Below the pieces are notes generated by a model, which worked only from the letters and a program-made list of their open reading frames with translations, did not search any database and was not told where the DNA came from. A stretch of 32,684 bases of DNA from Calcarisporiella thermophila CBS 279.70 (taxonomy: Eukaryota > Calcarisporiellomycota). A program made the translations under genes and the position numbers. The DNA is taken from assembly GCF_041956535.1 (NCBI RefSeq), contig NW_027192198.1:1158451-1191134 (forward strand). The letters are read 5' to 3'. Shown one piece after another: positions 1 through 10,767 of the stretch (its first letter is position 1; each line of letters starts with the position of its first letter).

Positions 1-189
1 TGGTTGGAACAGCACATAGTGTAGATCCAACAGTGTTTAATAATAAAGCCGCTGTTCTAATATTCCATCCATTCAGGAGATATGAGCATTCAAAGGAAAA
101 TTGTTAAAACACGCTGTCACATTTTTCCCTACTTGTATAATTAGGTCTTTGACTATTTTCAAGCTCCGACAACCCTATAGAATCCATAT

Positions 190-1240
190 TGTTTTTATTT
201 ATTAAAATATTTCAATATCTAGTATGAACCCCCTTTGCTTTTATCACAGACTCCAGACACCGTGGCATTTTCCATATAATTTTAGCACACAACTCTGGTT
301 CTATCATCTCCTACTCTTCCTGCAGTATATCCCAAAGTGACTGGGCATTAGCCGGCCGCTGCTCACGAAATTTGATTCTTTTGTCCAATTCATCCCACAT
401 AAATTCAATCGGATTTAAATCAGAGGGCTGAGCTGGCCATTCTAAGTACGTAATATCGTGATTGCTATCCATTCAACTGTACCACGCGCGGTATGCTCAG
501 GATTATTATCATGCTGGAAAATGATTTGATCCTTGTCCAATTCATACCAATCGAGCTTTCTAATTAGTTCTCCTCCTAAAATGTCCTGATAGAGTTGTGC
601 TTCTAGTCCCTTCTCAATTCGGCACATGAAGCCAACTCCTTTGGAAATGATGCATGCCCACACGGTAACCGACCCATCGTGCTTGACTGCATTTTTGAAA
701 TGACGTTTGCTTAAAGGAACGCCTGGAGTTTCCCAATTATATCTTCTTGTACCTCTGCCGAAGACTCTAAATCTACTCTCTTCTGACCGTATTACACGCT
801 TCCAGCCATCGAGACTCCAGCTTCGATATTTACATGCAATAGGCTAGTCAGGTTTTCCTATGATTAGCTTTCAAAAACGGCTTTTTTTTCCACACTATCT
901 CGAACTCATTTAGTTTCGTTGCATTGCGTTCCTTACAATTGTCACCAACAAATCGACATTGTAAACTTCTTTAAGATGTTGCTTTGAAGCTGGTATACCC
1001 TCATATATTCCGGGCTTGAAATTTTGTACTAGAACTTTCTCCTGTCTCTCGGTGAGTATAGGTGAGCGACCAGAAGCTGGTTTAGAGGATTCTGGGGCAC
1101 ATAATTTACGATTATTGACGGTGCAGTAGCTTATCCCAAGCTGACGCGAGATCTCTCTGCTGGATATACCCTCATTACATAACAAGAGTCTCCTTGACTG
1201 TTTCCGAGATATGCTCCATTGGAGTATGCCAAGCAATAAA
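190..1240 (-). pseudogene. Decayed Tc1/mariner (DD34E) transposase
   Basis: This is a transposase remnant read on the minus strand. The 5' part (910-1236) encodes a helix-turn-helix of the Tc1 type (ISSREISRQLGISYCTVNN). The middle (about 664-840) carries the block before the first catalytic acid, where the usual Ser-Asp-Glu-Ser reads SEESRF, so the first Asp appears replaced by Glu. The 442-663 part holds the second catalytic Asp (QHDNNPEHT). After a one-base shift near 455-462 the frame continues with EWPAQPSDLNPIEF, which gives the third acid at DD34E spacing. A TAG at 311-313 interrupts the C-terminal part and there are stops and shifts near 840-910. Family membership is clear and the copy is plainly inactive. 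Element ends are uncertain: weakly similar inverted sequences near 86-115 and 1300-1335 could be eroded terminal repeats. Confidence 0.9.
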
Positions 1241-1412
1241 TTATATTATTGAGAAGACAAGGATGCAGGCAGTTTATAAAAACAATTATTTTAGTTCGAG
1301 ACTAATTTTTTTTCCAAGATAATGAGCGTTTAAATATTTGTAGAGGTTTGCCTCCGAAATTAAGTGAATGATCGGCGAATATTTCAAGTTCATAACCCAT
1401 GTATGAAGGGAT

Positions 1413-1465
1413 TATATATGTAACCATGTAGTAGCATAATATTCTACTACATGGTTACATATATA
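1413..1465. repeat. Perfect inverted repeat, 22-bp arms
   Basis: The arms are 1413-1434 and 1444-1465, perfectly complementary, with a 9-base loop. They would form a strong hairpin in DNA or RNA. It lies directly 5' of a second hairpin at 1466-1512 and just outside the Tc1 remnant. No coding role is visible. Confidence 0.95.
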
Positions 1466-1512
1466 TAGCTCTACCTTTGCTTTAAATAATATTTAAAGCA
1501 TGGGTAGAGCTA
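1466..1512. repeat. Second hairpin abutting the first
   Basis: The stem pairs 1466-1475 with 1503-1512 and 1478-1487 with 1491-1500, interrupted only by one G-T wobble and one mismatch, with a 3-base loop. It starts at the base after the previous hairpin ends, so the two form a tandem hairpin unit of 100 bp. An 11-base piece of its right arm (tgggtagagct) recurs near 3820 inside intron 1 of the dehydrogenase gene, possibly by chance. Confidence 0.9.
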
Positions 1513-1933
1513 TCTTCACTATGTATCGCCAATTGGTGTTGTTAGAGTGAAGGAATTTATGGAAGTTAACAGTCAAAATATACCATTTTGAACTCAAACT
1601 CTTAGCCGAGTAGAGCAAGGAAACCATGAATACCTGGCTATTCCAAGATGAGCAAGGCGTTTTTAAAAACATTCGAGGGCTAATAATACAGTCTCTCGAC
1701 TGAATCACGTCTTTCAACATCGCCAGGCTTGCTTATTGAGGTTCAAATTTTATACGTTCGGGAAAACAAATCGAATACAGATCACTTCGTTTACATGCTT
1801 TGTTTGACAGGAATAAGGCAAAACGATTGAAAATGGACTGCATCTCATACTGAAAAGTTAAGAAGAAGGCGGCACTGTCAATACGGTAACTCCTCTCAGT
1901 GGAAATTCAGGTATCCCAACCTTCCCAACCTTT
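1513..1933. other. Gene-free stretch
   Basis: I see no supportable gene. A 75-codon minus-strand frame at 1493-1720 overlaps the hairpin and has no recognisable motif. Confidence 0.5.
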
Positions 1934-2400
1934 TTAGTTGCAAAAGTTATAGAATTCATCCACATACTTCAACAATATCCTCAATCCAGTTTCCCACTCT
2001 ATCATAGCCATCTGGCCAGCATACCCGTCGTGGAATACTTTACCCAATGTGGATGTTACTTCCGGCATAACAGCTCCATAGAACCAAAAAAAAAAGAACT
2101 CACACTTTATAGCGAAAAAGAAAGTCGCAATCCCATCATTTGAATCTCCGTTGATCTAGAACGGAGTAAGAATCAGATATCACCTCAACCCAACAGATAT
2201 CGAGAATCATCATAGACATATTGGGATAGCCATTCAGTGGATAAAGTAATAAATAATACTAGTGCAGATTTCATTCATAGATAGAGACGTAAAATAGCTC
2301 AGCTCTGAACTCACTTTGTGGCACTTGTTGAATATGATCTCATTAAAAGTCCAGTTCCAGCCTAAGGCTCCATTTCCCGCATCAGCAGCTTCGAGGTGTT
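1934..2400 (-). pseudogene. Fragment of an unidentified protein-coding gene
   Basis: On the minus strand, 1934-2085 reads as a protein-like segment that begins FYGAVMPEVTSTLGKVF and ends in EFYNFCN before a TAA at 1934-1936. A second protein-like piece lies near 2315-2395 (DAGNGALGWNWTFNEIIF) and is followed by a good donor-like GTGAGT. Both are richer in Gly, Trp and acidic residues than the AT-rich surroundings would give by chance. I could not build one continuous spliced frame between them, and no start codon is evident. It may be a decayed gene, or the 3' end of a gene whose exons I cannot resolve. I do not recognise the family. Confidence 0.35.
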
Positions 2401-2741
2401 ATCGAGTGCAAAGTATAAAAAGAGTAATAAAGTATACGAAATTGGATGCGAGATGATGCATTTTCATTGAAATTTGTATATATATTTCGATCAATTCAAT
2501 TTTAGGCCGGATGTTAAAATTTCTTTAAGTATCTGAGGGGTGGGGATCTTAAAAGTCCTTAGGCACACCTTCTTTAATGGAGAATTTGGACCACTTTATT
2601 CGAAGACGACAGATATGATTCAAATGTTCTCTGAAAATAATGTATTTCGAGGCTAGGTATTTACACATACATATAAAATAAATAATAAAAAGACCCGCTA
2701 CCCAATACTTACAATCAATAAATTACGCAGGGGACAGGGCA
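2401..2741. other. AT-rich gene-free stretch
   Basis: This lies 3' of the dehydrogenase gene. I see no coding frame or RNA gene. It probably contains that gene's 3' untranslated region. Confidence 0.4.
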
Positions 2742-4130
2742 TTAAGCTGGTAGGCCAACATATTGTGCTGCTTTAACCCATAGTTCCTCCTGTTTCTTAA
2801 TACTGTCTGCCGCGGGATTATGGGGTTTAATCCGCTCGTCCAGCCAGTATTTGCCGGAGATTTGCTCTACTTCAGGAGAGAGCGATAGATAGATTGAAGT
2901 AAGGGCTCCGCGTTCGGGGCTTCTGAGAAAAGGTTTAAAGGTACGAGTAATGAACCAGAGCAGCATATAGTTTTCAAACAGATAGGTGGAAACAGCACCA
3001 GGATGCAAGCAATTGACAGTTACTTGGTTGTTTGGATTGCTGCGCAGGCGACGGTCCAGAGCAAAGGTGAAGAGAACCACCGCAAACTTTGACCAGCAAT
3101 AGTTAACCCACCGATGATAAAGGCGTTTGTCACGAAATCTTTCGTATTCTAGATTGGGAACTATTGAACAGATGACCGACATTGCATATAGCATAAGTGG
3201 ATATGACGCCAGGGAAAAAACAATACAAACTCTTGATAATACCTCCATAGTGAGCCGATGACGCAACATTAATAATACGGGCCGGTCCCGATTGTAGGAT
3301 GGTATCGAGGAGCTCGCGGGTCAAAAGATAGTGTCCAAGGAAATTCTACGAAACAACAGATTAACCTCTGGGCTCAAAAGTAACTACAGCAATGGGGTCT
3401 GCTTAGGATCAATACGCACGATTCCAAATTGGCTATCGAACCCCTCTTTAGTTTGTCTCCAAGGAGGGGTCATAACACCCGCATCTAGAGAATTTGGAAT
3501 TGATTCGAGAGAGCTGTTAGCTTTCCATCACTATCCATGCCAAGACGTGACTTATGGAATAGGTACTATTGACGAGGATATTGAGGGGAAGTTTCCGCTC
3601 ACAGAACTGACGCGAAAAGCTTCGAATGCTGTCAAAAGAGCCTAAATCCACAAAGCAGTATTCAGCAGCAGCAACATTGCCACATACTTCGTTAATGATA
3701 TTCGCGGCCTTTGTGCCTAAATCGCGGTTGATATCAAGCATGAATACTTGATAGCCAGCAAGCGCAAGAGCTTTCGAGGTTTGGAACCCAAGACCTCCAG
3801 CAGCGCCTATATATTAGTGTGGGTAGAGCTCGAATTAGGGAAGGGAAATTGACAAAACTTTATTGCAGAGAATGCTAAAAGGAATGGAGTTGCTTTTCCA
3901 TTTTGCTTAATACCTGTTACAATGGCCACTTTGGGTGAATTAGTTTTTGATAAACGAGCATTTTCAATCAGTGTATGAATTCGTAATTCTGCGGGTGGGA
4001 GCGCTCTGGTGATGGACTGGTAACCATTTAATAAACCTTCTAGTAGGATAATGAGGATCAACCGCAATTCAATTTTGATCCAACCATGGAGTTTTGCGAG
4101 TAGCAGAGCTCCGGAATCGTAAAAGTTCAT
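2742..4130 (-). CDS. Membrane-anchored short-chain dehydrogenase/reductase (RDH/WWOX-like)
   Basis: The gene is NAD(P)-dependent and has five exons: 4130-3914, 3806-3567, 3484-3420, 3345-3243 and 3160-2742. All introns (74-107 bp) are GT...AG and the spliced length gives 347 residues. A hydrophobic N-terminal segment (LRLILIILLEGLL) suggests membrane anchoring. The Rossmann motif TGAAGGLG is at about residues 72-79, NNAG at 152-155, the conserved Ser in NVASSAH at 203-204 and the catalytic Tyr229-x3-Lys233 as YCWSK. The LHPGAVST block after it is typical of retinol-dehydrogenase/WWOX-like members. Splicing is needed to create both TGAAGGLG and NNAG, which supports the model. The start is the ATG at 4130; nine bases further upstream is only an in-frame TTG. 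The true substrate (retinoid-like, sterol or other lipid carbonyl) cannot be told from sequence. Confidence 0.88.
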
Positions 4131-4752
4131 TTCAGACAAGTATTGTAGAGGGCCGAATTATCAGCTTCCGAATGATCAGGGGAGAAAAACCCCTAAATAA
4201 ATAGGTCGCGAAAAATGAGACGGCCACTTTTGCCCGTTCCCATCAAATTCGTTAAATTAATTACATATGAATTTCTCCCCGCGGAGAGCCTAAATTCCAG
4301 TTCTTTAGCTTAAAATCCTAAGTTTCACCAGAGGGCAAATTGATATTAGTGTGCTTAAGCCTATGAGAAAACTCCGAAGCACAAGACATTCAATAGCTCA
4401 CTTTAGTCAAATGTGGAGAGCAGCCCCTCTACACATCCTAAAATGGCACTTTCATATAGGTTTCGACTCTACTATTCTCACAGGAGATGATATTCAATGT
4501 GCCTTTTCCAAAGCATCCAAGATCACCAGGGGGAATTTATTTGCCTAAGCATGATTGATGCTAAAGCAACTGCATTTTCAATAAAGGGCGTCGCGGAAAA
4601 GTGGAAGAAAGAGAAAGAGAGAGAGAAAGAGAAAGAGGCGTCAGAACCCAAAAAAGAATGCAAATTAATCCCTAAGCATTAATTATAAATACAAGAACCA
4701 ATACAAGAAATAAATAAAAGGAAATAAGTTATTAGGATTATGGGTAACTAGT
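4131..4752. other. Intergenic region between dehydrogenase and aquaglyceroporin
   Basis: It serves as the 5' region of the dehydrogenase gene and the 3' region of the aquaglyceroporin gene. Apart from the GA-rich tract at 4604-4637 I see no gene or RNA. Confidence 0.5.
4604..4637 (+). repeat. GA-rich microsatellite
   Basis: This is an imperfect purine tract of GA and GAAA units, all G or A on the plus strand, in the intergenic region. Confidence 0.85.
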
Positions 4753-6077
4753 TTAAAGGAAACTGGGGGAAATCGGAGAGTCTTCTCCCTGGTAAATCAT
4801 AATATCATACAAGAGGCCACCCAAAAGACCACCGATGGTGGTGCCGAACATTGGTACCCAGAAGTAGTGGTCGAAGGCGGTGAACGGCTGAGTTCCCCAA
4901 CCGGCAACGAGGGTGAAGAGGCGAGGGCCAAGGTCACGAGCAGGGTTGATTGCATAGCTAAGGGAGGAAGTAAAGGAGGTAAGTTTACCAAAAACAGCGC
5001 AGCTTGCTAGCTAGGTAGCACAGTTTCATAGATGAAATCGAGAACCTACCCAGTTTCCCAACCCCAGGAAGCGCCAAGTCCCAAAACGGTCAAACAGATG
5101 ACGATAGGGCCAACATTACCCGCGGGATTGTTGAATTTGTCACCGGTCGCCAAGATGACCATGAGCAAAACAGCGGTGCCAATGACTTCGGAAAAGAAGG
5201 AACCAACGGGGGTCATGAAGGGAGCGGGGAAAGTAGCAAATACACCAGCTATTTAAAGATCGAAACCAAGTGGGAATATTAGTATTTAGAGACAAGTGAC
5301 AGGTCCCAAGGCAATCACGATGCCATGTCTAGCGTATCGGGTGATCGCCAGTTGCTATATGACATACCAGTTGCAGTGTCGCCAAGGGTGGTGCGGACGC
5401 CGCCATCAAAGGCGTTGAGAGCGCTACGATAATTGGCAAAAACGAGAGCAGCACCAGTGAATGCACCCAACAATTGGGCAAAGCAATAACCAGGAACTTT
5501 TTTCCAGGGGAAGCCACGGTATGTAGCCATGGTGATGGTCACCGCTGGATTCAAATGCGCACCACTAATACCACCAGCAATATAGACTCCAGCCTAGTGA
5601 ACCACAAATGTAGAGGTTAGCGATCACGTTGGGCCAAAATGGAGAGGCACCTCATTGCTTACCAAGACACCAAGACCCCAACCCCAGTTGATGCTAAGCC
5701 AGTCACCTTTAGCGCCCTTTGACAAGACAACTTGTGCAACAACACCATCACCAAAAATGATGAGCACTAGGGTTCCAAGGAACTCGGCCAGATATTCGCG
5801 GAACTAGAGGAGGAGAAGGCAAGCATTCAGACGAGATTAATAACCTAATTTTGACATTGACGGTGCATTGGGGCGATGGGGGGGGGAGGGACTAATTTTC
5901 CCCGCACATGTCGAACTATTAATGGGGGTTTCAGCTTACCTCACGTTTCAGCTTAAGGATAGGTTTACGGGATTTAGAGGAGGCGTCGGAATTGTGTTCG
6001 ACATGCTCGAATTTCTCGTTTGTTGAGGAGGGGGATTGCTCTGAATCGGAGACGTTGACAATCACTCGATCTGTCAT
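4753..6077 (-). CDS. Aquaglyceroporin (MIP family channel)
   Basis: This is a membrane channel for glycerol, other small polyols and water. Five exons: 6077-5940, 5803-5663, 5593-5368, 5248-5050 and 4957-4753; introns are 69-136 bp and the product is 302 residues. The cytosolic N-terminus is hydrophilic, and the membrane part starts around residue 47 ([20 protein letters not shown]). The first pore loop is [10 protein letters not shown] (NPA at 108-110). The second is NPARDLGPR near 239-247, where the Asp after NPAR is the hallmark of glycerol-transporting members as opposed to strict water channels. The second NPA loop opens exon 5, right after a splice junction. Both NPA boxes are intact and the length is normal for the family. 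An intronic G9 run lies at 5878-5886. It may act in osmotic or glycerol homeostasis, as Fps1-type proteins do, but the long Fps1 regulatory termini are absent. Confidence 0.93.
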
Positions 6078-8708
6078 CTCTTTACTGTTTTTGCAGGGTA
6101 AGGATTAGAGGCTAAGGACTCATGACAGTGTTTAAGGGTGTAGAATTTCCGTAGTATATATATGGTTAAGAGAGGAATCACACTCCGAAAGCTTTTTCTT
6201 TTACGAGGATAAGACCGGTGCCAGGTTAGGAAACCGCATTTAGTGCTTAGAGGTTGTCAATATACTGCACAATACACGGCGTTAAATTTTTGCGGAGCGG
6301 AACATCTGTGTAATTTGTGTTGTAATCCGTTTTTTTTTCTAATTGTATCCAGAACTCAGCCGCAATCACGACGATGACGGAAAATCACTTTGACTTTTTG
6401 TTTACATGCCATGTGTCTGGAAGCATATGGCGCGTTGCCAGACCTTCCTTATAAACCCTGGGGCACCCGCGGTCACTGTGTTCCACCTGCCCTGCGCATG
6501 GGTGGAGAGGCGGGCGCCCTCACCGCTCAACTTGCCTTGCGGCCGCGAAATAAAAGCCTTCGCCTTCCCTCTCTCCACCCTCTCTACACGGCCCGGCTAA
6601 GCCCAGCTGGCATTGTCGGAATAGGAGCAGGTCTTTGTTCCTATTGGGGGGGGGGGGAGGGCGCGCGCGGGGAGAACAGACGTGGGGTAACGAGAGAGGA
6701 AAATCAGGCGCGCTGTACTTCTCCGTGGCAATAGTTGAGCAAGCGTTTGCTACTCAGCCCTACCCGGCCCTGCTCAATCACATGTTTCAACCTGGCCGGC
6801 GGAAGAGCTATGTTTATGGTTTTATGTTCTTGGAATACTTTTCGCACACTCCTTTGCTTCTGTTTTTTATTTTTCATGGTTGAGCATGAAAAGAACACCA
6901 GATCTTCTTACAACATTCCAAATTTCCGCTGAAACTGCCGCTCTTTTCCTCCTAACTCTGGCGTGGTTTCTAATACGCTTCCGAAATTCTACTGTCCGAA
7001 GGCTATCCGTGGGAAAAACTATTGTCAGTGCCGTTACAATACCACATGAGGGTGACGCTAAGTTGATGAGCGGCTGAGTAGGAAAAAAAATATAATTCAA
7101 GCTCTCAGAATTCTTTTGGTCACAAAGCCGAAAAGTCACCATTACACGTGATGAGGAATTCATGTTTACAGTTCCTCTCCCCCCGTATCCCACCCATTCG
7201 GTGAGACTGCCTTTTTGTTCAAGCATGATCATGAAAGGGTTTGCGTTAAGAGGTTTTGCATAATGGGCAATTCATGTTTGGTCCATGAGCCTGACCAACT
7301 CGGTGAATAAGCCACCCGCATTTTTCGGAGAGGCTTGAGGTGATCTGCTTCGCGCTTTCAATTTCGGGGGGCTGGTAAAATGGCGGGTTCCGAACCCCTT
7401 TCCATTTTTTTCCGAACTATTATTCTTGCTGCCCAGCTAGTCCGTTATGGATTCGAAACCATCCGGGGAGAGGGGAGGGAGGCTGTCAGTGCACTCGTCT
7501 CTGCCCCATGCAGGGATCACTTACCAAGCAGGCTATTTTGATTATCCATCCCCCATTTCCCCTTAAAACCTCATCCGCTTGGCTGAATAATGCAACCGGG
7601 CAAAACTTACGATGGGCCGCTTTCCAGCTCCGTCGGGAGGAGGTAAGAAAAGGTGTTCCGAGTAGGGAGGAGTATCAAAATATTTTAAGGCTGCGAACCC
7701 GATTGGTACCTTGAATATGGAGAAGAGCCGAAGCGCAAATGGGGGCGGGTTGACTTGCTTTAAATGCCGCATCACCGAACACGGAACACGTAGCGCTCGG
7801 GAACGTGGCTCTTTGGAGAGTGGTTCCGTTAGAGCCACATGTTAGCCCTTGGGTCCGGCCGTCAAATTTGGCCAATTTTCTCGGCAGAATGATGGCGTAT
7901 CGAGCTTGGGCTGCCCATGATTGCATTGTCTCATCTTTTCTCTCTTCCGTGAATTAGCAAGGAACTGTATTTCGAGCGGTATGGAGAGAATCAAAAATTC
8001 CTGTGGCAACAGACAAGTTCCATTCTAGCTCAGACGGGCTTCGGTAGTTGAGGCTTAGGATTTTTCACATGATTGCGCACTCGAGGAGTGAGCTTCGACA
8101 ATTCGCATTATTTCCAAGAGAGAGTAGCAAGGGTCCACGCGATTTATTCACAAGGACTCTTCCACCGCAGATTAGATGGGTTTCCTGAATGGCGAGATAT
8201 TCTCCCTTTTTCCCATGGAAGGTGTCTTGATCTGATATTGACGTATTTCGTGCAACGTTTTGCGAAATGCGTCAACTGACGTTTGTTGGCTTGCTATGGC
8301 AAGGGCGGGATAGCGGAATTGGGAAGAGAGACGATCCATACCAATGCGAGTCGAGCCTAGATAGCCTAATTAAATCCTCAAAACGATCCCAGTGCATGCG
8401 CAAAGGGATGAATCATCTGCCGCATTGTAACCAAGTAAACACATCGAATTGTCTTTTAATTTTTAAAATAGACGGCAGCAGCCATGACAACAGTAACCTC
8501 TACCACCTTGACAAACATATAAGAATGATAATGTGGGTTGAATATTAGCACAATTTAAACATGGAAAGGGATCGTACACAAAACGTAAAAGCAAGTATAA
8601 CAACAATTTCGACGGATTCGGGTGCGAAAATGGGCGCCAGGCGGTATTTTCGGGTCATCAGGTCCGAGCGCACCCCCCCCCCGAGGTTCCAGCAAATAAA
8701 AAATAGAT
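6078..8708. other. Long intergenic region
   Basis: This is the 5' region of the aquaglyceroporin gene and the 3' region of the GATA-factor gene. Several open frames of 60-120 codons occur on both strands, but none shows a family motif, splice-supported extension or consistent codon use. Homopolymers are present (G12 at 6646-6657, C10 at 8673-8682). A short unrecognised gene or a non-coding transcript cannot be excluded. Confidence 0.4.
6155..6162 (-). promoter_or_regulatory. TATA-like element of the aquaglyceroporin gene
   Basis: TATATATA sits about 80 bp upstream of the ATG at 6077. Position and composition fit a core promoter; there is no other support. Confidence 0.4.
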
Positions 8709-9989
8709 TTAGGAATAGATATTCGAGCTTTTATGGCTCTGATTCATAGTATTAGCGGCGGCGACGGCGGCCGAGAGCCAGGCCATCGCCGGGTCGGAGA
8801 TGGACTGTGTCTGGTCCGGCGGCGGGTAGTGGCTGGGGGAAAACTCCAGCTGTTGGGGGGAAACGGTGAGTATTTCGGGGAAGAAGCCAGGAGAAAACTC
8901 CTGAATGGGTATCATGCCGGGGGAGAGCTGGAACGGGAGCGTGGGCTGCGGAGCTAGCGCACTGGAAGGCGAGGAGAGGGTAATGGAGCGGGAAGGCGCC
9001 TCCGACGATGAGGACGACGACAGTGATGGCGGCGATTTGTGCAGGCTCTTCGCGGCGAGGGCGTCTCCCGCCGAAGCGCCACCGCCACTGCCTCGATTTC
9101 GCCGTCGAATGATGTCGGTCTTGAGGCTGAGAGGACGCACGACCCCATGCAGCCGGAGGAAGAGGCCGCATGCGTTGCACAGGGGCCGGCCGTTCGCATC
9201 GCGGCGCCAGAGGGGGGTGTTGCGGGTGTGGCAATTGGTGCACTCGGTGGAGCTGGAGAGCGAGGGCTTGACCCCGCGGTTTCGCGGCTCCTTTTTGAGC
9301 GAGGGATGGCCAGAAGCCTTAGAGCTAGCCTTGGTTTCAGAGGGCGAGAATTTCCTCTCCGGGGTACCCAGGCCCGGGTTCCAATTCGATCCCAGATTCC
9401 TGGAACTGGGAATTTGGAGGTCAAAATCGCGAGCCTCCTCCAACTCGCCGGTGTGGGGAATGGTGATGCTCGCGGGGGCGTACTGGCGCTTCGTGGCCAC
9501 GCCGCGAGGGGAGGAGGAATGGCGACGGTGGTCGATGTCCTGGCTGCTCCCTACTTCCTGTTCCGCTGGCGCCTCGGCCGCCTTGGCCGCTGTTTCGTCA
9601 CTCCGGCCCTTTTTCCTCTCGCCCTCGTCTTCCTCCATGACGTCGTCCAGCTCCGCCACCTTTCGTTTCTTCTTCTTCTCCATCTCTGCTTGGGCCTCGG
9701 CCCGCTGAGTGGACTCCACCTTGGCCATTGCCATTAGGCGCCAGGTGATGTTCTCCAGGCGGGCGCCGTGCGGTAGCGTGTTCTTTGCGCGGGAATAGAG
9801 ACGCCAAGCGCTCGCGGCCAGCATGCCCCGCTTGACACTGTCGTGCACGTCGAACACGGCGCGCTTGCGCTCTGCCCATGCAACCGCCTCCGCATTTCTG
9901 TTTTCCCCGAATTTGGGCGTGGTGGAGCGTTCCAGGAGGGATGCGAGAAATGAGACCTTGTGATTGACTCCGCTGCTACCACCTATCAT
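8709..9989 (-). CDS. AreA/NIT2-like GATA zinc-finger transcription factor
   Basis: This is a nuclear DNA-binding regulator of 426 residues in one open frame. The N-terminal part (about 58-86) has [19 protein letters not shown], matching the conserved DUF1752 region of fungal AreA/Gat1 nitrogen regulators. A basic, acidic and Ser-rich linker follows, with a KKKKRK stretch near 105-110 that could be a nuclear signal. The single type-IV finger uses Cys250, Cys253, Cys271 and Cys274 (C-x2-C-x17-C), followed by the basic tail [20 protein letters not shown] typical of AreA. The C-terminus is Ser/Pro-rich. Fingers of this class bind HGATAR sites and activate nitrogen-scavenging genes, and an amidase gene lies just upstream. 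Two HGATAR-type sites (10318-10323 and 10335-10340) lie about 330-350 bp 5' of its ATG, so autoregulation is possible. The frame stays open a short way 5' of the ATG at 9989, so an upstream exon cannot be excluded. Confidence 0.92.
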   Translation of the reverse strand: MIGGSSGVNHKVSFLASLLERSTTPKFGENRNAEAVAWAERKRAVFDVHDSVKRGMLAASAWRLYSRAKNTLPHGARLENITWRLMAMAKVESTQRAEAQAEMEKKKKRKVAELDDVMEEDEGERKKGRSDETAAKAAEAPAEQEVGSSQDIDHRRHSSSPRGVATKRQYAPASITIPHTGELEEARDFDLQIPSSRNLGSNWNPGLGTPERKFSPSETKASSKASGHPSLKKEPRNRGVKPSLSSSTECTNCHTRNTPLWRRDANGRPLCNACGLFLRLHGVVRPLSLKTDIIRRRNRGSGGGASAGDALAAKSLHKSPPSLSSSSSSEAPSRSITLSSPSSALAPQPTLPFQLSPGMIPIQEFSPGFFPEILTVSPQQLEFSPSHYPPPDQTQSISDPAMAWLSAAVAAANTMNQSHKSSNIYS

Positions 9990-10317
9990 TGGTTGACAAT
10001 AGGTTTCTGGAATGGGATGGGTACTGGAGGGGGATGGGGGAAAGGATGGGGGAAGAATTCAAAGGTGAGAGAATGAAGAAGGAATGGAATGAAACCAAAA
10101 AATATGAATTACTTGCACCCTTAATTTGGGAAAATTCCGACTTCTCCCGCCGACGGCGATTTTAATGTTTAAGAGAGGGGGGGGGAGAGAGCATATTTCT
10201 CAAAAATCACGCGAAAATGATCGCCCAAAAGATCGGGAACCTTGGCTTCAGACCAGTTTTCAGACCAACTAAAAATAAACCTGAGCTCTAAATTAAACCA
10301 AAATTCTTAATATTCTT

Positions 10318-10340
10318 TATCAGTTTTCGCCATTTTATCG
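10318..10340 (-). promoter_or_regulatory. Pair of HGATAR-type sites upstream of the GATA-factor gene
   Basis: On the minus strand, TGATAA (10318-10323) and CGATAA (10335-10340) both fit the HGATAR consensus recognised by AreA-type fingers. They are 17 bp apart start to start. Binding is inferred only. Confidence 0.35.
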
Positions 10341-10394
10341 GGGCCTTCGCTTTGACCAGGATGTTCGAGTTAATAGAGGTAGAAGGAAAGAATC

Positions 10395-10421
10395 GGGGGG
10401 AGGGGGGAGGGGGGAAGTGGG
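10395..10421 (+). promoter_or_regulatory. Potential G-quadruplex motif
   Basis: There are four G runs (10395-10400, 10402-10407, 10409-10414, 10419-10421) separated by loops of 1, 1 and 4 bases, which satisfies the canonical G3+N1-7 rule. It is about 400 bp upstream of the GATA-factor ATG. No functional evidence. Confidence 0.5.
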
Positions 10422-10767
10422 AGAGAAGGGGTCACTCCCCATTCACCACTCCGTGTATGGATCTCTGCCCACCCTTAGGGGCAAAAAGGATGGTGGAAAG
10501 ACGAGGGATTCATAGGCAAACGAAAGCGGCAGACGAGAAATTCTTCTTCTATTCGTAGCATTAGAGGTGGAAATAAGGAAGAGTTCTTGGGATAATTATA
10601 ACGAAAAGGAGAAATAAATTAGAGTTGGATGAAGCGAGATTAGAGCATAGGTTTAATACAAGATATATAGGAAAAAGCACAGGAGTAACAACGGCGGAAG
10701 TTATTAGAACAAGGGCGGTGGTTTTGTTTTTTCATCTCTAGGATGGAGTGAGGAGCTCGCCTCCACA

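Larger units (their letters stand above)
9990..10767. other. Intergenic region between the GATA factor and the amidase
   Basis: It acts as the 5' region of the GATA-factor gene. It contains G-rich purine runs (G9 at 10177-10185 and a four-run G block at 10395-10421) and two closely spaced GATA-type sites. No gene is seen. Confidence 0.5.

Noticed and set aside
1493-1720. 75-codon minus-strand frame next to the hairpins
   Set aside because: It overlaps the hairpin and shows no family motif.
2742-4130. Dehydrogenase first suspected to be a pseudogene because frames are broken
   Set aside because: Four GT...AG introns restore one frame with all SDR motifs and a total length divisible by three.
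6390-6932. Overlapping open frames in several phases on both strands
   Set aside because: GC-rich low-complexity sequence with long G run; no motif, no splice-supported extension and frames overlap each other.
7450-7475. Sequence resembling a tRNA B box on the minus strand
   Set aside because: It carries an extra base relative to the consensus and no cloverleaf or A box can be built around it.
8905-9737. Long plus-strand frames opposite the GATA-factor gene
   Set aside because: They mirror the minus-strand coding sequence, which carries the zinc finger and DUF1752 motif; they are shadows of GC-rich codons.
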